Shown here: one piece after another, positions 1 through 11,800 of the stretch | Layout of the letters: each line of letters opens with the position of its first letter | Numbering within the stretch: the first letter of the stretch is position 1 | NCBI GenBank assembly: GCA_023653785.1 | Contig: JAMKCH010088137.1 | Location: 22,629-86,628, forward strand | Length of the DNA stretch: 64,000 bases | Direction: 5' to 3' | Source: Ophioderma brevispina | Lineage: Eukaryota > Echinodermata > Ophiuroidea > Amphilepidida > Ophiodermatidae | Program-made: the position numbers and the translations under genes | The notes under the pieces: generated by a model | Told to the model about the DNA's origin: nothing | The model's input: the letters and a program-made list of their open reading frames with translations, nothing else | Databases searched by the model: none

Positions 1-99
1 TGGGAGGTTTCAGACACCTGTCCTCAGCACGTGGCGTAACCACGGGGGGGGGGGGGGGGGTGGGGGGCCGGGGTGGCAACTGCCCCCCGGACAACTAAA

Positions 100-295
100 A
101 TGGGGAGAGGAGAAGAGAAATGGGGGAAAAGAGGGGAGAAGAAGGGGAAGAAGAGGGGGAAAGAGAAGGAAAAGGGAAGGAGAAGGTGAAAAGAGAGTAG
201 AAAAGGGAAGGAGAAGGGAAAACGATAAGAAAGGGGAAGAGAAGGGAAAAGAGATAAGAAACGGGCACGGAGAAGAGATAAGGAAAGGAGAAAAA
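100..295 (+). repeat. G+A-rich minisatellite-like tract
   Basis: Almost pure purine on the plus strand, built from degenerate GGGGAGAAG and AAAGGGAAGGAG words. The same tract recurs at about 2535-2755 in the second copy of the parent repeat. Open frames here and in the opposite strand follow from base composition and are not genes. Confidence 0.75.
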
Positions 296-363
296 TAGTG
301 TGTTATGTATGGGTGCTAGGTTCGAAGTGGCTTCGCTCTCCCCCCCCCCCCCCCGCTCCTTCA

Positions 364-1185
364 GATTTCGAACCGTCTAGAAAAAAATATGGGTCACCGG
401 CGAGCGAAGCGAGCCGAAAAAAATGGGAAACTTCATTGAGTCTTGCCCCTCCGGCGGCTCAGGTCTGGTTACGGCGCCTGCCGCAGCACGGTAAGGGTGA
501 AGAGGACCTTTTCGCACCATGAAAATATTCCGGAAAGTTCCTGAAATATGATTGTGTGATTGAAATTTCGCTCAATGTTTAGTGTTTACAGAACCTCGGC
601 ATATGCATTTTTTGATTACCCGAGGGCTCCTTGTGTGGAATGTAATATGAGTCCCCATTTGGTGTATAGTCTCCCTGCAGCAAATTGACTCTTTTATTTT
701 TAGAGGCAAATTTAACACTTAAGTCCAAGGGGGGTTCCATAGTCCCAACATTTGATTTTTTTTCAGATTTCTAACCGTCTAGAAAAAAATATGGGTCTAC
801 CCGCGCGATCGAAGCGAGCCCGAAAAAAAATGGGGAACTTCTGCGTTCCTGGCCCCTCCGGAGCTCAGGTCTGGTTACGCGCCTGCCGCCAGGTAAATGA
901 AGAGGAACCTTTTCGCACCATGGAAATTCCGGAAAGGTTCCCTGAAAATATGGTGATTGTGTGATTGAACATTTCGCTTGTCCATGGTTGTGTTACAGAA
1001 CCACCCTCGGCATATGCATGTTTTTGATTACCGAGCTCCTGTGTGGGAATGTATGATTCCCCATTTGGTGTATAGGTATCCCTGCATGCACATTGACTCT
1101 TTTATTTTTAGAGGCAAATTTAACACTTAAGGCCCAAGGGGGGTGGGTTCCATATCCCAACATTTGCTTTTTTTGCGATTTCTCG
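364..1185 (+). repeat. Two tandem ~400 bp subunits inside repeat copy 1
   Basis: Subunit one (about 364-758) and subunit two (about 764-1185) share the same succession of landmarks: CGAACCGTCTAGAAAAAAA, a GCGAGCGAAGCGAGCC-like core, CTGGTTACG, TTCGCACCAT, CTCGGCATATGCAT, TTGACTCTTTTATT and a poly-G followed by TTCCATA. The same pair recurs in repeat copy 2 (about 2820-3225 and 3228-3650). The internal duplication therefore predates the duplication of the whole 1.8 kb unit. Confidence 0.75.
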
Positions 1186-1795
1186 TTACGCAAATCAAAT
1201 TTTTCAAGGAGGTTTTTTGCTAAGTGTCTGATTGTATGAATACGCTTCTCCCGATACAAAAAAAATCAATCCGCCCACGGCTTCATATATATTAGGTTGG
1301 GTTCCCTAGGAACCCCCCCCCCCCTTGGGCACTAACGGAAGTGAAAAAACTCAAGATATTTTTACTAAGTAAAAAAATAAAGTAATTAAATCTTTGGATT
1401 TATTTGATTAGCTTATATTACCTTAGAGGGCAATTAATTAATAATTAATTAATACTTAAATCAAATAACCTTTTATATGCTGATAAGCATCAATTCTAAT
1501 TTTGTCAGGACGTGCTCTTAACGTGTAAGTCTATGGGAAAAAAAATAAGCGATTTTTGAGTTTCTGAGAAAAATACAAGATGGTATAAATTTGGCTATAT
1601 TTTTGCAATGATTATTTTAAATTGGTTCTTCTAGAGTGAGATATAAGGAATTATTTTGGTCAAAACCTGATATGGAGTTGCTGAGGATGGAAAGGTTCGA
1701 CCCACTATGTTCGAGAGTGACAGTTTCAATTGGCTATCGGTCATAGGTCAAAGGTCGGATTTCATTTTTGGGGGTATGTTGGTCTTCGTGACCCC

Positions 1796-2441
1796 ATTTT
1801 GCACATCCATTTAATACATTTGGATGAGTTCCGACTTGAATGAGGCTTGGCACCCATGGTCTGGTCACCAGCAATGCATCATAGTGCCATCAGGCGTCAA
1901 CAATTTTCTGATTTTTGTGCTGGATTATAGCTAACTTGGGCGATATTAAAAGACAATATCAGTGTTTGCTAAATCAGCCAAATATAAAAAATCATCTCAA
2001 AAATCAGATTTTGCATGTATGTAAGAAGTACAGGTATCCTAACAATACCAGCAAGGGATAAGACCAGAAGCACCCTAATCCTAATAAGGACGGGCATCAA
2101 GAGATTTAGTCATTGCTGTCCGAAAGGACACGTACTACAAACACGTAATAATGGAGAATCGATCTTGGAACACTGCAGTTTCTTCCTTTTCTGTCAATTC
2201 TACAGCTGAAAAGGGTAACTAATGAGGATTCCCACAAACTTATCTTCACTTTGAAGCTTTTCCTGAAATGTCAAATATTTTTCAAATCACTGGATTAGTG
2301 TCTTTAAACAGATCGATTACAGTTAGAATTGCTTACAATGCGATATTATTTATAATCAGATAGATACCAGGACCGATCTTACAGCACGAACATTTAAATT
2401 TCCGTATACCTTTCCGTAGCATTGAAACAATCATTTATTTC
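1796..2441. other. Spacer between the two 1.8 kb repeats, nothing recognised
   Basis: AT-rich sequence between the two repeat copies. No protein family, RNA gene or inverted repeat was recognised. The short open frame near 2015-2209 has no recognisable similarity and is not supported. Confidence 0.5.
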
Positions 2442-4268
2442 TGGGAGGTTTCAGACAACCTGTACGCCAGCACAGTGCGTAACCAGCGGGGGGGGGGGGG
2501 GGGGGCCAGGGGTGGCAGACTGCCCCCGGAACACTAAAATGGGGACGGAGAAGCTAAGAAATGGGGGACGCAAAGAAGGGAGGAAGAAGCGGGAAGAAGC
2601 GGGGAAAATAGAGAAGGAAAAGGGAAGGAGAAGGTGAAAAGAGAGAAGAAAGGGGAAGGAGAAGGGAAAAGAGATAAGAACGGGGGAAAGAGAAGCGGAA
2701 ACGAGATTAGATAAGGAAAAGGGGGAAGGGAGAAGAGATAAGGGAAAGGAGAAAAATAGTGTGTTATGTGGGTGCTCAGGTCGAGTGGCTTCGCTATCCC
2801 CCCACCCCCCCCCCGCTCTTCGAATTTTCGAACCGTTCTAGAAAAAAATAGGGCGTTATACACGGCGAGCAAGCGGCCGAAAAAAATGGGGAGGAGGAAA
2901 CGTCTTGAGTCTTGCCCTACGGAGGCTCAGGTTGGTTACGCGCATGCAGCAGCACGGTAAAGATTGAAAGAGGACCTTCGCACCATGGGAAAATGTCGGA
3001 AAGGTTCCTGAAAATATGTGATTGTGTGATTGAAAATTTCGCGTTCAATTGGTTGTGTTACAGAACCTCGGCATATGCATTTTGGATTACCGAGGTCCTT
3101 GTGTGAATGTATAGGATTCCCCATGTGTATAGGGATCCCGCATTGCAAATTGACTCTTTTATTTTGAGCAAAATTTAACCACTTAAAGTGCCCAAGGGGG
3201 GGTTCCATAGTACCCAAAATTGATTTTTTCCGAATTTCGAACCGTTTTCTAGGAAAAAAAATATGGGTTACCCGGCGAGCGAAGCGTGCCGAAAAAAAAA
3301 ATGGGGAACTTCTGAGTCTTGCCCCTCGGAGGCTTCATTCTGGTTACGCGCCTGCCGCCAGCACGGTAAAGTGAGAGGAACCTTTTCAGCACCATCGTGA
3401 AATATTCCGGAAAGGTTCCTGAAACTATGTGATTGTGTGATTGAAAATTTCGCTTCAATGGTTGTGTAAGAACTCGGATATGCAGTTTGATTACGAGGGC
3501 TCCTTGTGTGGCATGTTAGGATTCCCCATTTGGTGTATAGGTATCCCTGCATGAAAAGGACTCTTTTATTGTAGAGAAAATTGAACACTTAAATGCCCAA
3601 GGGGGGGGGGTTCCATAGTACCCAACATTTGATTTTTTTTGCGATTTCTCGGTTTTACGCAATCAAATTTTCAAGGAGTTAGTTTTTTGCTAATTGTATG
3701 ATTTATGAATACGCTTATCCCGATACAAAAAAAAATAAATCCGCCCACGGCTTCATTAGAATATTAGTTGGAGTCCCTAGGAACCCCCGTCACTAACGGA
3801 AGTCATTATTAAAAAAAAAAAATCAGATATTTTACTAATTAAAAAATTACAGTAAATTAAATCTTTGGATTTATTGACTTAGATATATACCTTAGCAGGT
3901 AATTAATAATAATTAATAATACTTAAATCAAATTAACCTTTTATATGCTGATAGCATCACTCTAATTTTGTCCTGCCGTGCTCTTAACTGTGTGAAGTTA
4001 TGGGAAAAAAAATAGGGCGATTTTGAAGTTCTGAGAAAACATACAAGATGGTATAAATTTGGCATATTTTGCAAGATTATTTAATTGGTTATCTAGAGTA
4101 GATATAATGAATTATGGTTAAAACCTTCTATGAGTTTTGCTGAGGATGGAAATGTTCGACCCACCCTGTGTCGAAGATTGACAATTTCAACTGGCTTTAG
4201 GTCATAGTTCAAAGGTCGGATCGGATTTTCATTTTTATTGTGGGTCTGTGTTCTTCCGTGACCCCCAT
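2442..4268 (+). repeat. 1.8 kb dispersed repeat, copy 2
   Basis: Second direct copy of the element at 1-1795, with the same internal architecture: poly-G at about 2489-2504, G+A tract, poly-C near 2800, two ~400 bp subunits, AT-rich tail. Alignment by eye needs very many single-base indels, most in homopolymers such as the A runs and the G run before TTCCATA. That pattern fits either old diverged copies or uncorrected long-read errors. Confidence 0.8.
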
Positions 4269-4971
4269 TATTTGTGTTCGTGTCATGATCCCCTCCCCGG
4301 GAAAGTGGTTATCGGGTTGGGTCCCTGGCAACCCCCCCCTTGGGCACTCACGGAAGTTTTTTTTAGCTTGGCACTTAAGTGTTAGCAATGGCGACACCAT
4401 TTTGACAACTGATACATGTAGGGAATGACGAGCAATTACCGCTGCAACATCGGAAAATCCATGCAGAATATTTGCAATATAGGTACAAAGGTCATACTTT
4501 GTATGTTATAGCGCCTCTATATGGCCATTTCCCATAGAAAGACGTGGTGAAATTGAACAAGATTTTCTGAAAAAATCATTTTGCCGCAAGAAATTCATCA
4601 ACATTTACACATGATGTGATAGTGGAATAAATTACAACCAATCATGGTCAAAAGGGGTCGCCGTGGATATTTTTGTCTTATTCTCGTTTGTCATAACAAA
4701 TTGAGAGGTTGTGCTTGAAAAGAGACAGTTGGATATGCAAGTAAGTTGTGGTCTGAATTCAGAATAAATATTCGGTTTACAAACCAAGAGAACGATTTCG
4801 GTCGGCTGAATGAAGACCAACCGTAAAGTGACATTTTTGTCGGAAATTTAGTTTTGGTGAATTTTGAACGAGGAGATTGCGCAAATTACACTATGTGTGA
4901 AGATATGTAGTGAGTAAAAAAATTTATTAGAAAAGATATAAGTATGTGCTATTCGCTTTTCCGCTTAATGG
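4269..4971. other. Intergenic, mostly unrecognised; short piece of the 1.8 kb repeat family
   Basis: Around 4310-4372 there is a stretch (GGGTCCCTGGCAACCCCC then TTGGGCACTCACGGAAGT) resembling part of the 1.8 kb repeat near 1300-1340 and 3775-3805. The rest, to 4971, shows no recognised feature. Confidence 0.4.
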
Positions 4972-5178
4972 CAAGACCAATGTAAATGGCACTTACGTTG
5001 GTCATGCATTGAGCTTCTTTGCCCCTTTTCAGTGCAAGACAAACGTAAGTGGCACTACGTGGTCTGAATTAAACATTTTTCAGTTGCTAAGACCAAACGT
5101 AAGTGGCACCTACGTGGTATTGCATTAAGCATTTGCACCTTTGCAGGGCACGACCAACGTAGGGTGGCATACGTTGTC
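4972..5178 (+). repeat. Minisatellite of palindromic units (four units, 54-63 bp spacing)
   Basis: Four imperfect tandem units carry the near-palindromic core GACCAACGTAAGTGGCACTT-ACGTTGGTC at about 4972-5003, 5034-5064, 5088-5118 and 5151-5178. A half-unit (ACTTACGTGGTC) lies near 5321. Each core can fold into a ~12 bp hairpin, and the units between share GCATTgAGC and TTTGCaCC words. Each core also contains GTAAGT, a splice-donor-like string, here apparently incidental. Confidence 0.7.
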
Positions 5179-5189
5179 TTCACTTAACT

Positions 5190-6625
5190 AGAAAATACCA
5201 TACATATATCATACAAATCCATTTCCTATTGTAATACTGATATTTAGTGGACACACCACGATAGAATTACAATAGAACCACAAAAATGTCCTTCCTGGCC
5301 AAAATGAGAGGTCAAACTGCACTTACGTGGTCTTGGCATTCAGCCGACGATTGCTTTTGAGCATATGTCGCTAATAATGTGATTCCAACTGAGATATTTT
5401 GGCAATACACACACACACACCAAGGTAACTGTGACAATCAGTGGTGTCGAAACATCACTGCCAAGGGATATGAACATATTTTGGTACTGGGTGAGTAAAT
5501 GCATGTTAGATTATTTCTTTGAAGTCCCCAATTTAATGAGCCACCTTTCCTCCAGAGACTGAGGAGAATCAAGATCATCTTGACTTCACGATAATCTTCC
5601 GCGATTAGCGCACAGATGTTGTCAGGGAAGATCGTTAATATAGTCAAGGAACAACAGTGGCCCCAAGACCCGCATACCTGTGGAACGCCAGAGATAACAT
5701 TTGGACCAGCCCGATTTATCGCACGCTGGATGCGACAACACGCTGGTACGATTCTTGAGGAGGAAACTGATGCTCCAGGGTTTGTCTTGTGTTGTATACG
5801 TATCTATGAAGTTTCTAAAGGAGTCTGTTGTGTGGTGCTATGCGTAAAGTTTGGAGAAGCCATAAACATCATTGTCTACCTGGGACTTTATTGTCGAGTG
5901 AAATGCAAGGTATTGTTAAGTTGAACTGTGATTCGCAAGAATGCTTTTAACGGAATTCCATGTTGTTAATACATGCGGGAGAATTGAGGGTGGGGGAAAT
6001 GGTTTCTGCATTATGTTTGAATGTAGATGTTGCTCTCGTATTGTGCGGCACATTGATGTTGAGCGATACGGGACGATAATTAGAAGCCAGGGTTCTATCC
6101 ATTTTTTTTAAATGGATGATGTTAGCCTCGTTAAACAAGGAAAGAGCACACACAAATAACAATGCATCCGTATATTCAATAATATCTTAATAAACTTAAA
6201 GTAGTCCAACAATTCGCATTGTGGAGGCCATTTTGATTTTTCACCCCCCACACATTGCACACGTTTTGTAAGTTCCTGTCAAAAAGTAAAGACGTATATG
6301 TTGGTAAATTAAACGAGGATGCTGAAAATTAGAGTTTTTGTGTTGTAAATGGTACAACACGGAACACGTTTTAGGTGAGTTTTTAGGAAAAAAATATTTT
6401 TAATTTTTTTGTGAAAACAACATTAACTAGGTCACAGGTTTAAAGAATTAATTTATTTGTTGAACATAAAACCAGTGAAATAGGTGGACCGGAAATTCGG
6501 TAGGACCTGGGATATTACCTTCTACCATGGGCGGGGGATCGTTTATATTTTATTTGGCATGAAAGCTAACTTTATTTTGATCAAATGAGCTTGAACGTCC
6601 TCGATTGCAATTTTACACTTCCAAA
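5190..6625. other. Mostly unrecognised; weak LINE-like remnant near 5616-5750
   Basis: The plus-strand open frame at 5616-5924 begins with a short segment containing CGTPEITFGP, resembling a peptide often seen in decayed LINE 3' regions of marine invertebrates (PCGTP-type). The rest of that frame has no recognisable similarity. A short CA run lies at 5406-5420. No other feature was seen in this stretch. Confidence 0.25.
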
Positions 6626-6745
6626 TCGTCGCTGGGCGGGAAAAAACATCATATGTGCATTGGACCTTTTAGAGCAAAACCTCACATGTAGTAAAAACGG
6701 TAACATGACAAAACCTCATATGGAGCCTTTTCAGGAGATACCCAA
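6626..6745 (+). mobile_element. Left-end fragment of TCGTCGCTGGGC short inverted-repeat element
   Basis: Begins with TCGTCGCTGGGCGGGAAAAA and continues through AGCAAAACCTCACATGTAG and AACATGACAAAACCTCAT, matching the left arms of the elements at 22391 and 46456. No matching right inverted repeat was found downstream, so this is a solo or truncated end. Confidence 0.6.
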
Positions 6746-8589
6746 AACTGAATAATAACGAAATTTCCCCTAACGTATTAATTAGTGCATAAGAATGAGG
6801 GCGGGAGTGGAATGGGGGGAAAGTTTAATTTTTCATTAGGTTATAATGAGTTCTTTTCTTATTTAAATTAATTAATATTCATATCCTTTGTTATCCAAAA
6901 CGGAATAAACCGCAATACAAGGGATGCGTTAGAGGGAAATGATATTTCGCCCTAAGAGCGTTCTGAGTGAATAAAAAAAAAATTCCCCTAACGTAGGGGT
7001 TAGCATAATAATAATGATAATAATAATAACATTCACGTTTATAGTGGAATACAGCGAACAATAATAGCATGAGGCAATAATTAGTCGAACGACGGGTTGT
7101 CTATAGCAAATTATGTTGCAGAAAGCCCGTCTTAACAAAACGCCTCCGAGTGTCAAATTCAACACAATATTTCAAGAAGCAAGAAAATACACCAAAATAT
7201 GACTATAACAACAAGTATAGTCAGTTATTATTAAAAACAAACTTAGAAATATTCAAAAACGCATACGCTTTTATGTAAACTGTAAAAACAGTGAGTAGGT
7301 ATTAAAATCTTTCAATGCACTTTTTGCACTATTTATTTTAAGCATTTTTGACTATCTGTTTAAACTCTAAGCGCATTGTATCTAAACACAGTCTAAACAT
7401 GTTTAGACATTTGACGGTAGATATTTAGGCATTTGATGCCAAGTGTTTAGAGATATGACATGTTTAATACCTACACGTTAAACTATAATATATAGTGTAT
7501 CGCTAGGTTGATTACAAGGAAACAGCATAATATACAGGAAAAAGGCACCCAGTGAAATAGACACAGTCAAATGAACGATTCTATTTATCAAATGTGACAA
7601 CAATGGTTACTTACGTACACCTTGAACTTGACCTAGCGGTGACCTATTGGGATAGTTTGCGGGGATTACCCGGGCTGATTGCAATATTGTATTTGCCATA
7701 AAATGGTGCATTCGGCATGATAACTTACTTTCGCTTGATACATATATAACATATGACGTGGATTTCCTTCATTGCATGTTTCCTTTTTATAAAACAAGAT
7801 TGAAGGAAATAAGGGGTTCATTTTAAACGAAGACTGCAAGGAAAGTGCACGTATATTAACTCAACCACATACAATTTAGTTAATCAATTATACCATTCTT
7901 AATTATCGGTGTATCATTAGTTATATTTATTAAGAATATAATCTCTTGTCATTTGGAGTACAGAATGTCTAATACGACGCGTGCAGAAACGGAACCTACT
8001 GACCATCCGAATATGTAAGTCATTTTAAAATCTTTGTTTACTTGAACTAGATGGAACCAAATATTAATAGACTAAGTGATATTTCTGAAACCCGAAATGA
8101 TGATTCTTGGCAGGATTAGGCAACGATAGCAGCTCGAAAGAGACTCCGTCACAGTATATCATATGTAATTTATTATTAGTTACTAAGTTAGTGGATTGAA
8201 AAAATCTTATGTCAACTTATTTTACAACTTTCAAATCTTTTAACAGCTGGTTCAAATTGGTTACACAAAACGTGATGGGATACGTAAGTGGCGGAACTTA
8301 ATTCGTCTGCCTTTATCACTTCTTTTTTTTATTCAATTTGATGATTTTCATTGAATTTGCTATTTAAAGCGGGTATAGGACTTACCTCCTATGTGAAAGA
8401 GCAAGGAACGCAACTTGACATCTCCAAGTGTAATATGCTACAAATGGATCTCCAAACATTTCCAAGGCCAATTCATGGCTATTTCCTAGTCATTGTACGC
8501 GCGGCAACTGTGAATTCGCCAGTTTCGATACAGAATTGGTATTTGTTGTCATGAAGATAGCGCTATGTTTTCGTTTTTATTACACTCAG
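6746..8589. other. AT-rich, nothing recognised apart from a short ATA/TAA microsatellite
   Basis: A TAA-type microsatellite lies at about 7004-7029. Repeated GTTTAGACAT-like words around 7380-7470 form a weak local cluster. No gene, RNA or inverted-repeat element was recognised here. Confidence 0.45.
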
Positions 8590-8800
8590 TGCCCAGCTTG
8601 AAAAAAAAAGTGGTTTAATGCGGGGGGGGTGGGGCCTCATTTGATTTAATTATTATTAATTATTCATCAACATGCCTGTGCCAGGGGTATATAGTTAAGC
8701 AAATAAATCCAAAGATTTAAAATAAAAAAAAAATATATAGATATCGTGTTTTTTTCACTCCTGTTTGTGTCCCGGAGGGTAAGTTCCTTGCATGGAGGTG
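8590..8800 (-). repeat. Inverted fragment of the 1.8 kb repeat 3' half
   Basis: Read on the minus strand, this contains CACTTTTTTT, TTAAATCTTTGGATTTATTT and ATTAATAATAATTAA in the same order as 1335-1465 and 3805-3930. It is a short inverted piece of the repeat that makes up the start of the window. Confidence 0.5.
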
Positions 8801-11800
8801 TAGGAGAAAGCTATTCCCTAATTGTTATTACGCAATACGGCCGATTATCCCAATGATAATACTTGGCAACTCATTGTAAAAGGGCATAGCCCAACAAAGG
8901 CCACTTCTCGGGAGGAGTATTCTTTCATGTGCCATGGATCATCGCCGGACAGACGACAGGCAGAGTGGGCAGCTCAGTTGAAACAAGATATGACATGTGC
9001 GCAGAGAAAGGATAGCACGATGCGCAGAAGTGGTTGTTTACATGGGGAGACGAAAAAAAAGAGCTTGAAGCGATTCCAGCCGAAATTTCTGTTGAGTATT
9101 TCGTCCAAAAAAATCGGAGATAGCATGTCCTAAGGTGAGACATGATTTTAGTGTTTGAAAACTTGGATGTTTGAAACGCGTATTTCTTAAAGTATGATAT
9201 TTGAGACGAATCTAACTTGAATTGGGAAAACGAGAAAAATGCCGTATCTTTACAATGACACTAAACATTGACAAGTGCCGAAGTGCCCGGTTTCTCAATT
9301 TTCGGTCCGAAGTTGGTTTCATATTTACCAAAGGAATTGATGTTAGTTAAGCAGATATGGTAAAAAGGTGCATTTTGTTATAAAAGCATTCAATTTTTGC
9401 AGAGAGGTAGAGAATAGATTGGAAAACAATGGATATGGAACCACATGCAAGTTTCGACGAAGTTCAATGTCACCTAGGGTCACAAAGGTCAATTTAGGTC
9501 CAAACCTACATTAAAAAGATGCAGATTAAGGTTGCATAACTCTAGCACATCATAAAACATCTCATGGATCTATTTGGGACAGTACATTTCGACTATCAAG
9601 AGGTTCTTCTTCATTTAAAGGGACACGAGATTTTCTGAGGATACAAAATTTGTATAAATTTGCGATTTGTGTAGAATATCACCCGAGGACATTTCGTGGT
9701 TTAATGAACAAAGAAAAAGAAAACAAAAACACTAGTTGAATCCCCTGCTGTCCTGATCTCCCCTATAACAAGCATTACTAGTTATCTGTCATGCACAAAA
9801 CAGAAAATTACAAATGCATGATGAAAGATGGTTTACGGCTTATTGTCCCTCCAGGTTTGATTTAATATATACATGGTTAAGTGTTTAAAAAAATGGGTGG
9901 GGGCATATTTTGGGGAAATGTTCTCTTATCTCTTTTAAGCTTTAATACATTAACAAACCATGAACATTTCATTGAAGAGTTACAGGGACATAGCTCACTG
10001 AGGATATATTTCGGTGAATTGTTTTGAAAAAAGGCTCAAGTATATCACATTTTAATCACCAAAAGACACCCAACTGGAACAATCGGATATATATGCTCCA
10101 TGTAACTGAATTTTTCATCTGTATATTCCTAAAAACATGAATACTAGGAAATAGATTTTGATTAGGCCTACATTGCACATAACACAACGTACTCAAGATC
10201 AATGTTATGCTGTGAATGCATGTGCATTCAACATTGCATCGATGTACATTACAAATGCTGTGGAAAAATATGGCGATGGACAATCCTTTAACAATACATT
10301 GTATACGGATCATGTGCTTAAACATGTATTTTCTCGAAGTGAAAAATCGGATATCGCCAAGGGTCTCATTTATTCACCAAAATGTGGCCAACTTCGGGAC
10401 AAAATTGAAAAAAAAACGCGCAACTTCGGGCACTGTTGAAGTCTTGGTGCCATGTTTAAGATACGGCATTTTCTTCCAATTTCAACTTAGATTGTCTCCA
10501 CATTACTTTAAGAAAATACGGCGCTTAACAAAAACATTTCACGTTTTTAAACCCGAAAGTACGAGTTTAAACTAGAATCAATGTAATCATCTTCTTAAGA
10601 AACATGCTACCTCGCTTTCTAATAAATGATCACAAAATGATCCGAAATGATATTGTTTTACCTGAACAGTCGATTGACGCTGACGTGGTTCCATGTCCAA
10701 AAAATATCATACTCAGTATTTAATTGTAAAATTTATGTCAAGTTTCATGTTTGTATAAAGAAAATGGCACCAACCAATTCTTACAATATCTGCTTGAACT
10801 ATTACATCGATGCAATGTTGCTGCACAGGCTATCAGCATTCAATATCGGTCTCGTGTTGTATTGTTCCAATACAATAGTTTTTACGACCTGTTTACGAGG
10901 GCGGCGATGATCATCGGTCAAAGGGATTTGGGAAGGAGATTCTCCTTCTCTCCTACCTCCATGTTCCTTGGCCTCACCCAATTATGCTAATGAAGCGGTG
11001 GCAGATTTTTTTTGGTATCATAAGAAAGCGTATTTTTGAATCAGACACAAATAGCAAAAAAAAAAAACAGTAAGCGCAAAAAAATGTTTTGGTTACATGG
11101 AACCCCCCGGCACTTAAGTATGCTTATAGACGCATTCTACACCGGCATTGCAGATATGTATTGGTTAGAATTATTATAAATAATTTTAAAATTCTATTGA
11201 GAATCGTTATGATTTTAATCTCCAAGATTTTTCGGGGTTTGCCGAGTCTAGTGATGATATGGTGGAGATTTTAACATTGAATTCCAGGAATATGATTTGA
11301 AATAGCGAATCTTGTCAATGGATGTGCTGTTTATTAAATATCGAAAATTCGTTAGTTTCTTAATAGAACCTAAACAAGGTTCTGTAGGCAAGAATACCAA
11401 ATACTGAACTATTGTAAAAAAACGTGAAAGGAGATACATGATGACCAATTAAAAGCAGAGAACAATTGAAAATTGAAAAAAAAAAAAAAAATAGCAAACA
11501 CCAACCCCAAACAAATTTTATTTTAAAAAACAATACAATTGAACACGTTTCAAATTGGAACTAGGGCATTTTTAGAAGAAATGCATCCAAATTGTTTTAA
11601 ACCTAGTTCTTTGCATATTTCTAATTAATCACACAGAAGTTTAAAAAGCAGAATACGCCGTTTTTATGTTATAAAAACGAGGATTAGTGACACGTTTTAA
11701 TCCAAGCATGCTTCTTTATAGTACCATTTAAATAGCAGGGTAAGCTATTTTCTCGTTCCAACATTTGACCAAATTTAAGACTCTGAAAACGTTCCTTTAA

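Larger units (their letters stand above)
1..1795 (+). repeat. 1.8 kb dispersed repeat, copy 1
   Basis: This stretch matches 2442-4268 along its whole length in the same orientation, starting at the TGGGAGGTTTCAGAC motif and ending near the GGTCAAAGGTCGGA motif. In order it holds a poly-G run, a G+A-rich tract (about 100-295), a poly-C run (342-354), two tandem ~400 bp subunits, and an AT-rich 3' half. The two copies differ mainly by one-base gains and losses. No coding sequence is recognisable; open frames in the G+A tract are low-complexity. It may be a non-autonomous transposon or a segmental duplication. The left edge coincides with the window start, so the unit may extend further. Confidence 0.8.
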
